DNA of 64,000 bases from Helicobacter saguini (GCF_000762875.2 NZ_JRMP02000006.1:1-64000); one strand, 5' to 3'. Positions 34,158 through 44,574 are shown, counted from the first letter of the stretch. Numbers and translations: made by a program. The notes: a model not told the origin generated them from the letters alone.

Positions 34158-34694
34158 TTAAAACTTTGTCTTGCAAAATTGTTTGATGAAGTTTTCATCG
34201 CGGAAAATGTCAATTTTGTGCCATTTTAACTCAAAAATTAGATTTTTTTCACTTGTGCTTAGCTTTTCAAAATTCTTACAAAATCTAAGCATTGACTTAC
34301 GCAGTGCGATGTATTCATCCTTTGTCACAAGAACGATTTCCTTGCTTTGTATATCGTGGTAGTCTAGCTTTTGTGTGCCGCCGTCATTTAGCTCTTTTAG
34401 GCGATTGTCCTTGTATTTTATATCGCTTTTGCTTTTTGCTTTTTTCGTACTTTCCTTTTTGTAGGCTAAAATTAGGTTGTTTTCTTGGATTTTTTCTAGC
34501 ACATTTAGTGAAAATAAAAAATCTTTTATTGTTTTACACACTTTGCTTTCGCTGTGTTCGCAATCATTTGTGTTAAAATACTGCTGAATCTCTTCATTAT
34601 TAATGCTTTTAAGCTCGGCATTTTCGGCATTTGTCAAGCTAAATGTTACAAAAATACACAACAAAAATCTATTAACAAATCTTAGTCCCCACAT
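34158..34694 (-). CDS. Exported hypothetical protein (178 aa)
   Basis: The first 23 residues (VNRFLLCIFVTFSLTNA) look like a Sec signal peptide with an A-x-A-like site. The mature part is charged, with paired cysteines (NDCEHSESKVC) and two more near the C-terminus (RFCKNF, QFCKTKF), compatible with disulfides in the periplasm. AAAGGATT precedes the ATG and a -10 box is upstream. It lies between the deacetylase and autotransporter genes in the same direction. No family is recognised. Confidence 0.6.
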   Translation of the reverse strand: MWGLRFVNRFLLCIFVTFSLTNAENAELKSINNEEIQQYFNTNDCEHSESKVCKTIKDFLFSLNVLEKIQENNLILAYKKESTKKAKSKSDIKYKDNRLKELNDGGTQKLDYHDIQSKEIVLVTKDEYIALRKSMLRFCKNFEKLSTSEKNLIFELKWHKIDIFRDENFIKQFCKTKF

Positions 34695-34715
34695 AAGAAT
34701 CCTTTGTTTTTTGCC

Positions 34716-34721
34716 ATTATA
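34716..34721 (-). promoter_or_regulatory. -10 box TATAAT of the exported hypothetical gene
   Basis: TATAAT on the minus strand 22 bases upstream of the start, in the 54-base gap after the autotransporter gene. It suggests independent transcription. Confidence 0.5.
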
Positions 34722-34748
34722 AGATTTTTATGTGATTTTTGCTAAATA

Positions 34749-37700
34749 TTAAAACAAGATTCCAAATTTTATGTCGGCTTTCAGGGCGAAGTTGGTGTTT
34801 AAATCCACTAGATTCAAAAAGGCGTATTGCATATAAAATCTCTCCTTAAAGCTGTGAGCGGCGGTGAATGCGAGTTCAAAGGCGGTTGTGTCCTTTCGCA
34901 AGTTGTAATTTATTACGCTCACTGCGTTTGCTAAGGTTAGATTTATAGAATCTTTTGTGTGAAAAAGGGGCTGTCTTGCTAGAAACTGCACGCTTAAAAA
35001 TAGGTTTTTTCTCGCCAAAGTGTATTCTGCCCCTAAGCCTAGCTCAAGGCTAAAATCGCTGTAAGATTCCATGCGATAGGTATTTCCACGCACTTCGCCG
35101 ATATGATTAAAGCCCACTCCAAAAAGCGCGAGCGGTTTTATACTCTGCCTTAGCTTTTTATCGCCAAAATTAAATGTGTATTTATAATATGTATTCCACA
35201 AAGTGGCAAAATTTACACTATTTGCGTTATCGTTAGTCATCGTTTTGTTACTAAAAGTAGCAAGTGCGTTAAGATTGCTAGAAATCTCGTGATTTTTTAG
35301 TGGCACGTGTGTGTAGATTCCAAGATTTAGCAGGTGGCTAGAATCTTTTAGGCTATTAAGTGTAGCACTCGAATTACCATAGCCCATCATAACGCCCACT
35401 AACGCGTCTTTCAGCAGCCTATCATAGCCTACATTCAAACTATAAAAGCCCATGCTGCTTTCACCACCAAAATATCCTGCGGAAATGCCGCCCCACGCGT
35501 TATTTTGAGCATTTGTATTTGTTAGAATTAAGGGGTGATAGCTTTGTTTTATAGGATTTTTAGGGATTTCATTTTCTTGTATAGAATCTTTTAAGGGGTT
35601 TGGTAATGGAATATCGCTTTTAGATTCCACGTTACTATTCGTAGCATTTAGGGCAAGGGGTGCGTTACTAAAGGTAGCATTTTTTAGATGTTTCGAATTG
35701 CTAAAATCTTTATGATTCTGCGAATAATTGCTAGAATCTTGTGGATAATTCTTAGAATCTTGCAAAAAAGTGTTACTAAAAGTATCATTATTATAGAATC
35801 TCTCCGCATATCGCACATAATTTACACGCGTATTTATAGAATGATTATTCGCAAATAATATATTTGTGTTAATTTTACGCAAATCGTTTTTTGACAAAGC
35901 ATTTAAATTAGATTCTATGTTACTTAAATACACATTTAGTTTATCATAATCTTCCGTGCTAACGGCAGTATCAAGTGTAGAATCTTGTGAATTATGCTCG
36001 ATTAGAATCTTTGCAATGTCGCTATACACAGGGTTTATCCGCTTATTTACTTCTATAAAACTTTTTGGATTATCTTCTAAAAATTTAATCAAAATTGCGT
36101 TATTTTCAACCTTGCTAACCATAAAAAATTCTTTATTAGAATCTACAAAAGTGAAATTTATTTTTTTATCACTTCGATTATCGCTTAGTTGCTTAGCACT
36201 TAAAAGTGTGTAAAATTTACCCGTTTCCACATCATTACCTGTTACATTTAGTATCGTTTTGTCAAAATTTACATTAATTTTTGCGTTAGATTCTAAGTTT
36301 AGATTCTGTGTGATATTTAGGGCGTGGTAGCGATTTTCATCGTTAGCAGTGGAGTTTCCAACATTATTTAAATTTAGATTCTGTAAAATATTTGTATTTG
36401 CATTAAGATTATGCGTTTTATTAGAATCTTGGGCGAGATTAAAGGTATTAAAATAAATTTGCGAGTTAGAATCTGTGCTTATTTGTTGCGTTTGGTAACT
36501 AAATGTATTAAATCTAGCGATTGAATTATTACTTAAAGTAACGCTTTGTAAATTATTAGAATCTGCGTTAAAATTAAGATTTGAGTTATTATTTAAAGTT
36601 ATATTTTTTGTAAGTTTAGAATCTACATTATAATTTAAAGTAGAATTATTTTCTAAATTTATTTCATTTATACTAATATTTTTAGAATCTAGATTCAGTG
36701 TAGAATTATTAAGATTTAGCTTAGTAGATTCTAAACTCGCGCTATCATAAATATCAATCTTAGAATCTTTAGAATCTTGCAAACTTAAAATTTGGGTTTT
36801 AAAAATAGCATTATCACGTAAAATCATATTAATATTAGAATTTTTAGCACTAAAAGTTTCAGTTATTGTAATTTTAGAATCTTTATTACTTGTAAAATAT
36901 GCTAACTTTACATTTTCTAAATTTACATTTTTAGATTCTATATTCCCACCATTTATCGCGGACATCAAGCTAGATTCTAAACTTTTTACATTAATAGATT
37001 GAGCCACATTTAAGCTTGTATTAGAATCTTGCACCACTATGCTACTTTTTTCACCGCCGAGATTCACTATATTGTTACTTAAAGTAGCACCGATATGTAG
37101 ATAAATGTTACCATTTAACACATTTGCTTTTATATTTGAGTTTGAAAAAGCGGTAATATCATATTTGTTACTTAAAGTAGCACCGCTATTTTGCAATGAA
37201 GATTCTATAGAATCTAAGCTCACATTTGCATTTTCAAAAATTAGGCTTTTTGTAATATTTAGTGTTGAATTATTCAAATTTAGCTTATTATTTAGGCTAT
37301 TTATATCTTTAATATGTAAGTTTGAAATTTCCCCACTTGCATTACTAAAAGTAACACTATTTTTAGAATCTAATGTTAAAAAACTCGCGTTCAATTTCGC
37401 TCCATTACTAAGATTTAAAGTAGCATTAAAATGGCTTATACCAGATTCTATAACCCCGCCAACTGCCCTAATTTCGCCATTAAAGCTAATAGAATCATTT
37501 ACCAAATTATCACTTAACACGCCAGATTCTAACTTTTGAAAATACCCAAAACCATTAGAATTAATATTTGCCGCATCTTTATTATCAATAAAATGAGTTA
37601 CCTTACTACTAAAAGCGTTACCAAAAGTAACTTTTGAGTTAGAATCTAAATTGATATTTGCATTTACAACAGCGTTTCGACCGATATTTAGATTCGAATT

Positions 37701-39965
37701 TTTCAAAGTAATTCCAGAGCCAAAATTAAACTCACGCGTATCATAATCGCTCTGCCCCAAAGTGCTAGGTTTGCTTAAATCAACGCTAGAATCTAGCGGA
37801 TTTCCCGCATTTTTGTGCGCCTGTATCACAGCATTTCTATCACTTGCATTGCTAATAATTGCGTGCGTTGTCGCATGTCCTTGCAGAGTAATATTTGCGT
37901 TATTAGATTCCAAACTACCATTTGTGTTAATATTTCCATCAAAAATAAGATTAGCACCAGAATCTTTGTTACCATTATACACAATGTCAATATTTGTAGC
38001 GTTACTATTAGTTACATTTCCTTGAGTATCTCGCGTTGGGAGATTGCCGATACTTGCATGGATTAATGTATCGGCTTTAGTAGCCATTTTGTTACCATTA
38101 GTATCATAGCCAAAGCCACCGATTTCTAGCACCGACTTATTCGCAACGCCACTTAATGAGTTTAGGATAATAGCATTAGAATCATTTGCGGCTATCGTGT
38201 TTAGAGACAATGAATTACCTTTTAAATCCAAGATTCCACCACCACTACCAAAATAGATTCCCATCTGTGAAGTTTTATCTTGCGATAACACATAAGAACC
38301 ATTAGAATCTTTAGTAGCACCCAACGCTTCGCCTTTCCCAGCGACTAGCTCCACACTCCCGCGACCACTTACAATATAGATTCCCTCATACAACTTAGTA
38401 TTAGAATCTAAAATCACTTTGCCCTGCCCTACTTTCAAAAAGCCTAGATTCTGCGTTGAATCCGCAGGGATAAAAGAAGTTTTCACTACAAGAGTGCCAT
38501 CGCCAACTTTGTGTAAAATATCCCCACTTTGATTTCGCAAAGCCCACTCAAGTGTTACATTTTTACCCACATTTAACCCTGAACCTTTAAAATAAAAATT
38601 CTGCCCATTTGCCGAGCTAAAAGTGTATTTAACCGCATTATTAGAATCCGCAAAGATAAAGCCACCAGCCTGTCCGCTAATATTTCTAATAATATTATTA
38701 GTCACGGAAACTTCGCCCCCACCGCTAAAGAGCATATCTTTATTACCTTGCAAACCTACAAAGCTACCACCAGCCGAAGATTCTAAACCTTGATTACTAA
38801 GATTCCAAGCCCTAGAATCTAAAGCGATTTTTTGCGTAAATTTATCCTTAAAATCGCTAAAATCCTTGTCGCTCACAAAGGAATATCGCGTATCATTCTG
38901 CCCTAAGTGCGAAAAACTCTGCGAAGCCACGCCAAGCAGCACCCACTCACCTTTTTTAGCGTTATAAGCAAAAATAGGAGAGCCGCTATCGCCACTACTA
39001 GTTACATTTTGAAACATATCATCAGGGTGTATAGCAAAAGTGATACCAGAAGTAACACATCCAGCCGTAGAATTATTATTACACATACTCGTCCCATACG
39101 CCCCACTCCCGCTAAGCGTGCCAAAAAAGCCACCACGTCGCTCCCCACTTGCATCCATACCAAGCGAAGTATTGCCATTTCCACGCAACGTAAGCATCCC
39201 AGAGCCGCTACCATAAAGGTAAATGTTGCCATCCGCGTCCTTAAAGTCGTTTAGAGCCGCTTGAAATGCCTTAAGATTTTGCTCCTGCAAGGCTTTATCA
39301 CTCGCATTTATCGTGTTTTTAAAGCTAGATTCTAAAAGGCTAGATTCACCCTCGACAACATATTTATCAAAACGCAAAAATTTGCTATCACGTCCATAAA
39401 TGCTACTAACGCCATTGCCCTCGCCATCGATATTTTGCCCTGCGATATTATACAGGCTTAAGCCAAATTTAAGGAATGCGTTATTTGTATCATAATTATC
39501 ATCGACATGATTTGCGGTGGTGACAAAACCATCGCCTAAATGATTTAGATTCCCAAAATTGCTTTGAGATTGCAAATTGATAAAGGGCGAATTTGGAAGC
39601 AAAATGTTACTATTTTTCCCACTAATCGTAATGTTAGTGTTACCATTTAACACATTTTGATTTGAAAAACTACCCTGCCCTACTTGCGCGTTTATATTCC
39701 CATTTTGTTGTAATTGTGAGTTTGGATTTAAGCCCTGCCCTACTTGGATGTTTGCGTTTCCACTCTGCCCTACTTTATTAGAATCTATTGAATTAGACGC
39801 ATTGTTCCCTACGCCAAACACGCCCTTATTTTGCCCAAAATCCAAAAAATCTCTATAATTAAAATTTTCTATATTAATAATTTGAGCAAAAACACATTGA
39901 GAGTAAATAAAAAATACAAGAAAAATCTTAAATAATATAGAATCTAAAGTGCTAATATAACCCAT
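34749..39965 (-). CDS. Large autotransporter with S6 (IgA-protease-like) serine peptidase domain
   Basis: ATG 39965 gives a 1738-residue protein starting with a hydrophobic signal (ILFKIFLVFFIYSQCVFA). NYRDFLDFGQNKGVFGVG matches the S6 passenger start. GDSGSPIF (about 325-332) holds the nucleophile serine. A candidate histidine lies in TTANHVD and an aspartate in KFLRFDKYVVE. Residues 560-1350 are asparagine- and serine-rich beta-helix repeats (NLNNSTLN, NNSTLNYN, LDSKNISI). The last 280 residues are an autotransporter beta-barrel (WGGISAGYFGGESSMGFYSLNVGYDRLL ... ADIKFGILF) ending in phenylalanine. A short low-complexity insert (VGQGLNPNSQ type) lies between the S6 start and the peptidase core. 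The substrate is unknown. Confidence 0.85.
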   Translation of the reverse strand: MGYISTLDSILFKIFLVFFIYSQCVFAQIINIENFNYRDFLDFGQNKGVFGVGNNASNSIDSNKVGQSGNANIQVGQGLNPNSQLQQNGNINAQVGQGSFSNQNVLNGNTNITISGKNSNILLPNSPFINLQSQSNFGNLNHLGDGFVTTANHVDDNYDTNNAFLKFGLSLYNIAGQNIDGEGNGVSSIYGRDSKFLRFDKYVVEGESSLLESSFKNTINASDKALQEQNLKAFQAALNDFKDADGNIYLYGSGSGMLTLRGNGNTSLGMDASGERRGGFFGTLSGSGAYGTSMCNNNSTAGCVTSGITFAIHPDDMFQNVTSSGDSGSPIFAYNAKKGEWVLLGVASQSFSHLGQNDTRYSFVSDKDFSDFKDKFTQKIALDSRAWNLSNQGLESSAGGSFVGLQGNKDMLFSGGGEVSVTNNIIRNISGQAGGFIFADSNNAVKYTFSSANGQNFYFKGSGLNVGKNVTLEWALRNQSGDILHKVGDGTLVVKTSFIPADSTQNLGFLKVGQGKVILDSNTKLYEGIYIVSGRGSVELVAGKGEALGATKDSNGSYVLSQDKTSQMGIYFGSGGGILDLKGNSLSLNTIAANDSNAIILNSLSGVANKSVLEIGGFGYDTNGNKMATKADTLIHASIGNLPTRDTQGNVTNSNATNIDIVYNGNKDSGANLIFDGNINTNGSLESNNANITLQGHATTHAIISNASDRNAVIQAHKNAGNPLDSSVDLSKPSTLGQSDYDTREFNFGSGITLKNSNLNIGRNAVVNANINLDSNSKVTFGNAFSSKVTHFIDNKDAANINSNGFGYFQKLESGVLSDNLVNDSISFNGEIRAVGGVIESGISHFNATLNLSNGAKLNASFLTLDSKNSVTFSNASGEISNLHIKDINSLNNKLNLNNSTLNITKSLIFENANVSLDSIESSLQNSGATLSNKYDITAFSNSNIKANVLNGNIYLHIGATLSNNIVNLGGEKSSIVVQDSNTSLNVAQSINVKSLESSLMSAINGGNIESKNVNLENVKLAYFTSNKDSKITITETFSAKNSNINMILRDNAIFKTQILSLQDSKDSKIDIYDSASLESTKLNLNNSTLNLDSKNISINEINLENNSTLNYNVDSKLTKNITLNNNSNLNFNADSNNLQSVTLSNNSIARFNTFSYQTQQISTDSNSQIYFNTFNLAQDSNKTHNLNANTNILQNLNLNNVGNSTANDENRYHALNITQNLNLESNAKINVNFDKTILNVTGNDVETGKFYTLLSAKQLSDNRSDKKINFTFVDSNKEFFMVSKVENNAILIKFLEDNPKSFIEVNKRINPVYSDIAKILIEHNSQDSTLDTAVSTEDYDKLNVYLSNIESNLNALSKNDLRKINTNILFANNHSINTRVNYVRYAERFYNNDTFSNTFLQDSKNYPQDSSNYSQNHKDFSNSKHLKNATFSNAPLALNATNSNVESKSDIPLPNPLKDSIQENEIPKNPIKQSYHPLILTNTNAQNNAWGGISAGYFGGESSMGFYSLNVGYDRLLKDALVGVMMGYGNSSATLNSLKDSSHLLNLGIYTHVPLKNHEISSNLNALATFSNKTMTNDNANSVNFATLWNTYYKYTFNFGDKKLRQSIKPLALFGVGFNHIGEVRGNTYRMESYSDFSLELGLGAEYTLARKNLFLSVQFLARQPLFHTKDSINLTLANAVSVINYNLRKDTTAFELAFTAAHSFKERFYMQYAFLNLVDLNTNFALKADIKFGILF

Positions 39966-40059
39966 TCCACAACACCTAATCAAAACACAAATTTAAATAA
40001 CAAATTATAGCAATTTTATCTTGTAAAATAATATTTAATATGCTTAACGTAGCAACTCG

Positions 40060-40365
40060 CTAATCTTGAATTTTTTCTATACATTTGCTTAAGATTATTT
40101 GTAGCTCGGCTTCTTCGTGGCTATCTGGCACTATCATAAATAGCGGTCTGCCGTTTTTGCACGCACTTATAAAGGCGCATTCTAGCTCACTTGTCCGCCA
40201 AATGCCTATGCTTTCAATATCCCTACATGATATAAAATGCGCCACATCATTAGTTTCAGTTTTTATAAGTATTGAATGCTTAAAACTATTAAAATCAAAA
40301 CTTATATCCGTATGCACACCGCTTAGAGTATCGCCACCTTGCTGTGAATAAATAACGATTTTCAT
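40060..40365 (-). CDS. Hypothetical protein (101 aa)
   Basis: A short soluble protein beginning MKIVIYSQQGGDTLSGVHTD behind AAAAGGATAATGTT. The text is ordinary (no repeat words), with two cysteines (FISACKNG, LSKCIEKIQ) and an IVPDSHEEAELQ segment. It has its own leader of about 300 bases shared with the divergent TonB receptor gene. No family is recognised. Confidence 0.6.
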   Translation of the reverse strand: MKIVIYSQQGGDTLSGVHTDISFDFNSFKHSILIKTETNDVAHFISCRDIESIGIWRTSELECAFISACKNGRPLFMIVPDSHEEAELQIILSKCIEKIQD

Positions 40366-40681
40366 AACATTATCCTTTTAGATTCTATAACATTTCGTAT
40401 TATAAAACATAAAAATATAGAATCTAAAAACATTAGCTTAGATTCTAAAAATTCTTATAATGCAAATATTTTTGATAATTGTGTTTTTAAATGTAGTATA
40501 AATAATTTTGGAATTTTGAGAATTTATGACATAAATGTTACAAAAAGTTACTTGTGATAGTAAAATTTATAGAATTTTATATTTTAATATTAATTCTTAT
40601 GTTATGTTGTGGTAGAATTTCGATTATAAAAAGGCTAATATTTTTACATATTAGTTCAAATTCTATTTTAAAGGATTATTT
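40366..40681. promoter_or_regulatory. Divergent leader region of the TonB receptor and hypothetical gene
   Basis: About 316 bases without a gene. Near the 40365 side are several AGAWTCT words. The receptor leader has CTAATAT...ATATTAG (40635-40654), a seven-pair hairpin with a six-base loop, then AAAGGATT before the start. The AT-rich stretch could hold Fur sites, as expected for an iron receptor, but no convincing match was assigned. Confidence 0.4.
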
Positions 40682-43187
40682 ATGCTAAAAGTTTTGAAAT
40701 ATAGTGTTATTTGCTCCTCTCTTATACTCACGGGGGGGGGGGGGGAATCTCCTTGCTTCATCTACTTTAAACAATAAAGATTCTAAGAATATAGAATCTA
40801 CTAAAATGGGAATGTTGCTTAATACGAGTATGGAATCTAATAAGCTAGATTCTAAAAGTGACAGAGTTATGACGTTGGCTAGTGTGGATTCTAAAGATTT
40901 TATAGAATCTAAAAATTGTCAAGATATAGATTGCCACGAATTGCTACGCGATTCTCGCAATGACAACATAATAACCCTAGCCGAAAATGAAACAGATTCT
41001 AACAAAATAACAGAATCTAGCGAAAGCGACTCCAAAGAGACAAGCGAAAACAAAGACGACAAAGACAAAGAAGCAAAAGCCTACAAGCTCCAAGCCGTAA
41101 CCACTACCGCGCAAAAGGTTAGCACAGCATCAGGCTACGAACAGAATCTAAGAGATGCCCCAGCTAGCATTAGCGTTATTACAAGTGAAGAGATTATGAC
41201 TCGCCCTATACGCGATATAGGCGATGCTGTGCAAGATATTCCGGGCGTTTATACCGAGCAGGATAAAACAGGGCAAAATACGATAAAAATGCGTGGTATG
41301 GAAAGCAAATACACACTTATACTAATCGATGGTAAAAGGCAAAATACAGCGCAGGGCTTTATTGCAAATGCCTTAGGAAATGCTACATCTTTTATGCCCC
41401 CAGCTAGTATGATAGAGCGAATAGAAGTAATACGCGGACCTGCGAGTATTATTTATGGTAGCGATGCGATGGGCGGTGTTATAAATGTTATTACTAAAAA
41501 ACATAGTGATAAATTAACGATGGGCATTCAAGCAGAAACCAAACTATTTGAAGAAAAAGAGTGGGGTAATGTATATGGTGCAAATGGCTATATTTTTGTC
41601 CCGCTTATTAAACAAACGCTTAGTTTGAATCTTCGCGGTGGTGGGCGATATAATGAGCAAAATGGCTTTAGAAAGCCTAGCTGGGCTACATTAAATACTA
41701 CAAATGACCCACGCGGACCAAACCCATATATGGGACACTCCGCTACTGGCTCGCATAACTGGAATGCTGGCTTACGACTAACCTACACGCCTGATAAACA
41801 CAATACAATTTATCTAGATTCCGAAGTGTATAATGGTCGCTTTGGCTCACTTAATACAAGTAGATTTTCATTCACATCTGTGCAAGAAATGTATAAAACA
41901 AATAATGTCCTAAGCCATGAAGCAGAATACGACTGGGGAAAACTAAGCACGTATGGGCAATACACTTTCACGGTAATAGCCGCTCATGCTATGAATAGTG
42001 GCAATGAATACCCAAGTGATGGTGGAATTAAAGGCTTACCGCCTGGTGCTTCAAAAGGTGATTATATTAACTGGGCTAATAGACGTGAGAATCATAATGC
42101 AGTGTTTCAAAGCACATATAATAAGCAGTTTAACTTTAACGCTGCTGGTTTTTTAATCTTTAGCGGTGGCGTGTATTATATGTATGAAAGATTGCATGAT
42201 TTTTCAAGTCGCTCTCCATTTGATAAAGATATGCACCAAGTAGCGGTATTTGCAGAGGGTGAATATCATATCAATGATTATATTAGCACGACTTTAGGAC
42301 TTCGCTATAACTATTCTAATATATTTGATTCTAGAATCCCAAATCCACGTGTTTATATAAACTACACACCGACAGAATGGCTAACTATCAAAGCAGGAAT
42401 CGCAAGTGGTATGCTAACTCCACAACTTAGCTACATATATTATGGACCTACTGAATCTACGTCTAATAATGTAACCACATATACTTATGGTAACTACGAT
42501 ATACAGCCAGAGCTAAGTTGGAATTATGAGTTAAGCACTATGTTTGATACTAAATATTTTGGTGCGGTGCTTACAGGATATTACACTGATTTTACTAATA
42601 AAATTGCACAGACTAGATATTATGGTGGATTATGTGAAGGGCAAGTAGGCAATGCAACGCAATGCTATATTTATACTAATCTTGGTAAATCGCTTATGGC
42701 AGGGCTAGAAGTAGGGGCGAATTTAAAGCCTTTTTATGGTTTTAGCCTTGATACTAGCTATAGCTTTACATACACACAAAGATTAGAGGGGGAATATAAA
42801 GGTGAGCCTTTGGTAGAAGTGCCATTCCACGCTATAAATGTAACGCCAAAATACACTTGGAATGACTTTAGTATTTACTTGCGATGGACAGGGCGATTTA
42901 TGACGCCAACAGACCCAAGTAGTGGCGCTGCAAGGACAGGTGTGCGAAATATCGTAGGGAAATATTATAAAGACTATCAGCTTGTAGATATTGCTGCAAC
43001 TTATAAGTTTTTCAAACACTATATCGTAACTTTTGCGGTAAATAACTTATTTGATGTGTATTTTATGGACTACTCGCGCGTGGCTTCTACAAACAACGCT
43101 GGCGTAACAAGTTATAGTGCGCAAAATAATTACCAACGCATACTGCCTAGCCGAAACTACTGGCTAACCTTACGCGTGGAATTCTAA
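40682..43187 (+). CDS. TonB-dependent outer-membrane receptor, frameshifted at G14 in the signal peptide
   Basis: ATG 40682 has the only good ribosome-binding site (AAAGGATT) and encodes a signal peptide MLKVLKYSVICSSLILTGGG, but with 14 G the frame hits a stop within about 30 codons. With 13 G it joins the long frame (NLLASSTLN...), giving about 834 residues. The mature protein starts with about 100 residues of repeat text, then a plug (SASGYEQNLRDAPASISVITSEEI, VYTEQDKTGQNTIKMRGM, IEVIRGPASIIYGSDAMGGVINVITKK) and a 22-strand-type barrel ending WLTLRVEF. The plug resembles siderophore/colicin receptors (CirA/FepA type). A GTG at 40704 is in frame but has no ribosome-binding site. The ligand is unknown. 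Confidence 0.88.
40732..40745 (+). repeat. G14 phase-variation tract in the TonB receptor gene
   Basis: Fourteen consecutive G in the signal-peptide coding region. From ATG 40682, 13 G (also 10 or 16) gives the full-length frame and 14 G is OFF. Confidence 0.95.
40929..40964. repeat. Interspersed GATTGCCACG...CTCGCAATGAC element inside the TonB receptor gene
   Basis: Inverse orientation of the element at 24234-24310, shorter (36 bases). It is read in frame as DCHELLRDSRND in the low-complexity region before the plug and is flanked by AGAWTCT words. Confidence 0.75.
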
Positions 43188-43230
43188 CCTATTATTAGAA
43201 TCTATCCTATAAAATATTTAAATCACTAAA

Positions 43231-43872
43231 CTATTTCTCTACGCAGGTAATGCGTTCCCTGTCGTGGCCGCCATTTTGGGCGATGTCAAGCACTAAAATG
43301 GCTAAATCTTTATAACCGATTTTGCTCTCACCTTTGGCGTTTGTGATAAACTCCTCGCCACCCAAAATGTAGCTACCACTGCGTGGCAAGTCAAACACAT
43401 AAAGAGCTGCCGGGCTAATATAAGTCCAGCGGAAATCTTGCGTCCTTAGAAAATCTAGCACCTCCGCAGTAGCCTTTGCCACGCCAAGATACTCTTTTGG
43501 GAAGTCTTTTGTATCCATTAGCCTTGTGCTGTGGGCTTTATCCATATATAAAGAGCCTGCGCCACCGATAACTATGAGCTTTTTATTTTTTTTCTGGCTC
43601 TTAAACTCGTTAAAAATTTCGCTTAAATGCTTAATATGCTTAAGATGAAGCGGAAGATTCTGCCATTCAGCAAAGGCATCAATTATCACATCAAAGCTAT
43701 CTAAATCGCTACTTTTTAGCTCAAAAATATCTTTTTTTATAACTTTTGCTCCACTTGGCACATTGCTACTATCTTTCCTTACAAAAGCCGTAACATCAAG
43801 ATTTCGACTTAATGCCTCTTGTGTCGCACAACTACCGCTTTTGCCATTAGCACCTAATACTGCTATTTTCAT
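43231..43872 (-). CDS. NAD(P)-binding NmrA/SDR-like protein
   Basis: The 213-residue protein has a Rossmann start MKIAVLGANGKSGSCATQEAL with a GxNGxxG-type dinucleotide loop, then VTAFVRKDSSNVP and VIIDAFAEW. The small size and lack of a clear YxxxK motif fit atypical SDR/NmrA-like proteins that act as reductases or redox sensors. AAAAGGATATACA precedes the start. It is divergent from an HxlR regulator gene, an arrangement typical of a regulator-controlled oxidoreductase. Confidence 0.8.
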   Translation of the reverse strand: MKIAVLGANGKSGSCATQEALSRNLDVTAFVRKDSSNVPSGAKVIKKDIFELKSSDLDSFDVIIDAFAEWQNLPLHLKHIKHLSEIFNEFKSQKKNKKLIVIGGAGSLYMDKAHSTRLMDTKDFPKEYLGVAKATAEVLDFLRTQDFRWTYISPAALYVFDLPRSGSYILGGEEFITNAKGESKIGYKDLAILVLDIAQNGGHDRERITCVEK

Positions 43873-44211
43873 TGTATATCCTTTTTATATGATTTCATAA
43901 ATTTTACATATAACATACAAAATTTATGTAATGAAATAATATCAATGTAAGTATTAAAAATCAAGTAGGTATTATTTTAATATATAGTTATATTTTTTAT
44001 ACTAATGTGTAAAATAGGGTATTTTATTATAAAAAATTTTTAGAAATTATGGTATAATTTTGTAAAAAAATTAGAATTTATAGAATCTAGATTCTATACA
44101 CTTTTAAAATTTTTTATAAAAATAGGGCGGTGGGTGGGCGTTAGGATATAAGAAATAAATTCTAATTTTACTAATTTTTTAATATAAAAATTATAATTTA
44201 AGGAGTATGAT
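43873..44211. promoter_or_regulatory. HxlR / NmrA-like divergent intergenic region
   Basis: About 340 bases with no gene. It is extremely AT-rich except for a G-rich word at 44123-44145 (GGCGGTGGGTGGGCGTTAGG). An AGAATCTAGATTCT inverted pair lies near 44080-44095. HxlR regulators usually bind in such divergent gaps, but no specific operator was recognised. Confidence 0.45.
44123..44145. repeat. G-rich interspersed word, intergenic copy
   Basis: TAG followed by GGCGGTGGGTGGGCGTTAGG. Close copies lie in mfd at 59546-59568 and 61364-61386. Here it is non-coding. Confidence 0.8.
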
Positions 44212-44574
44212 ATGAATAGCTATTACTCACCTTGCCCTGTGGAAACAACCCTTAATCTTATAGGGAATAAGTGGAAATTACTGATAATTTCTAAGCTACT
44301 TGAAGGCAAAAAAAGATTTGGTGAGCTGCAACGAGAGCTACAGGCTACCAAAAATCAAAGCATTTCGCAAAATGTTTTAACGCAAAATTTGCGTGAGCTA
44401 GAGGAGGCAAAAATTGTGAAGCGAAAGGTGTATGCAGTCGTGCCGCCAAAGGTGGAATATTCGCTTACAAAGCTAGGAAGTAGCCTAAAAATCGTGCTTG
44501 ATAGCCTGCAATCGTGGGGGGAAAATTATCAAAGAGACTACACACATGACTTTAATAATGGGGAGAATATTTAG
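44212..44574 (+). CDS. HxlR family transcriptional regulator
   Basis: A 120-residue winged-helix protein with the HxlR pattern: CPVETTLNLIGNKWKLLIISKLLEGKKRFGELQ, ISQNVLTQNLRELEEAKIVKRK and VEYSLTKLG. An N-terminal cysteine (YYSPCPVE) is conserved in many members that sense electrophiles or oxidants. TAAGGAG precedes the ATG. The divergent NmrA-like gene is the likely target. Confidence 0.92.
   Translation: MNSYYSPCPVETTLNLIGNKWKLLIISKLLEGKKRFGELQRELQATKNQSISQNVLTQNLRELEEAKIVKRKVYAVVPPKVEYSLTKLGSSLKIVLDSLQSWGENYQRDYTHDFNNGENI

Noticed and set aside
40704-40745. GTG 40704 as the true start of the TonB receptor
   Set aside because: It keeps the frame open with 14 G, but it has no ribosome-binding site and would cut off half of the signal peptide. 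ATG 40682 with AAAGGATT is more plausible, making the gene OFF.
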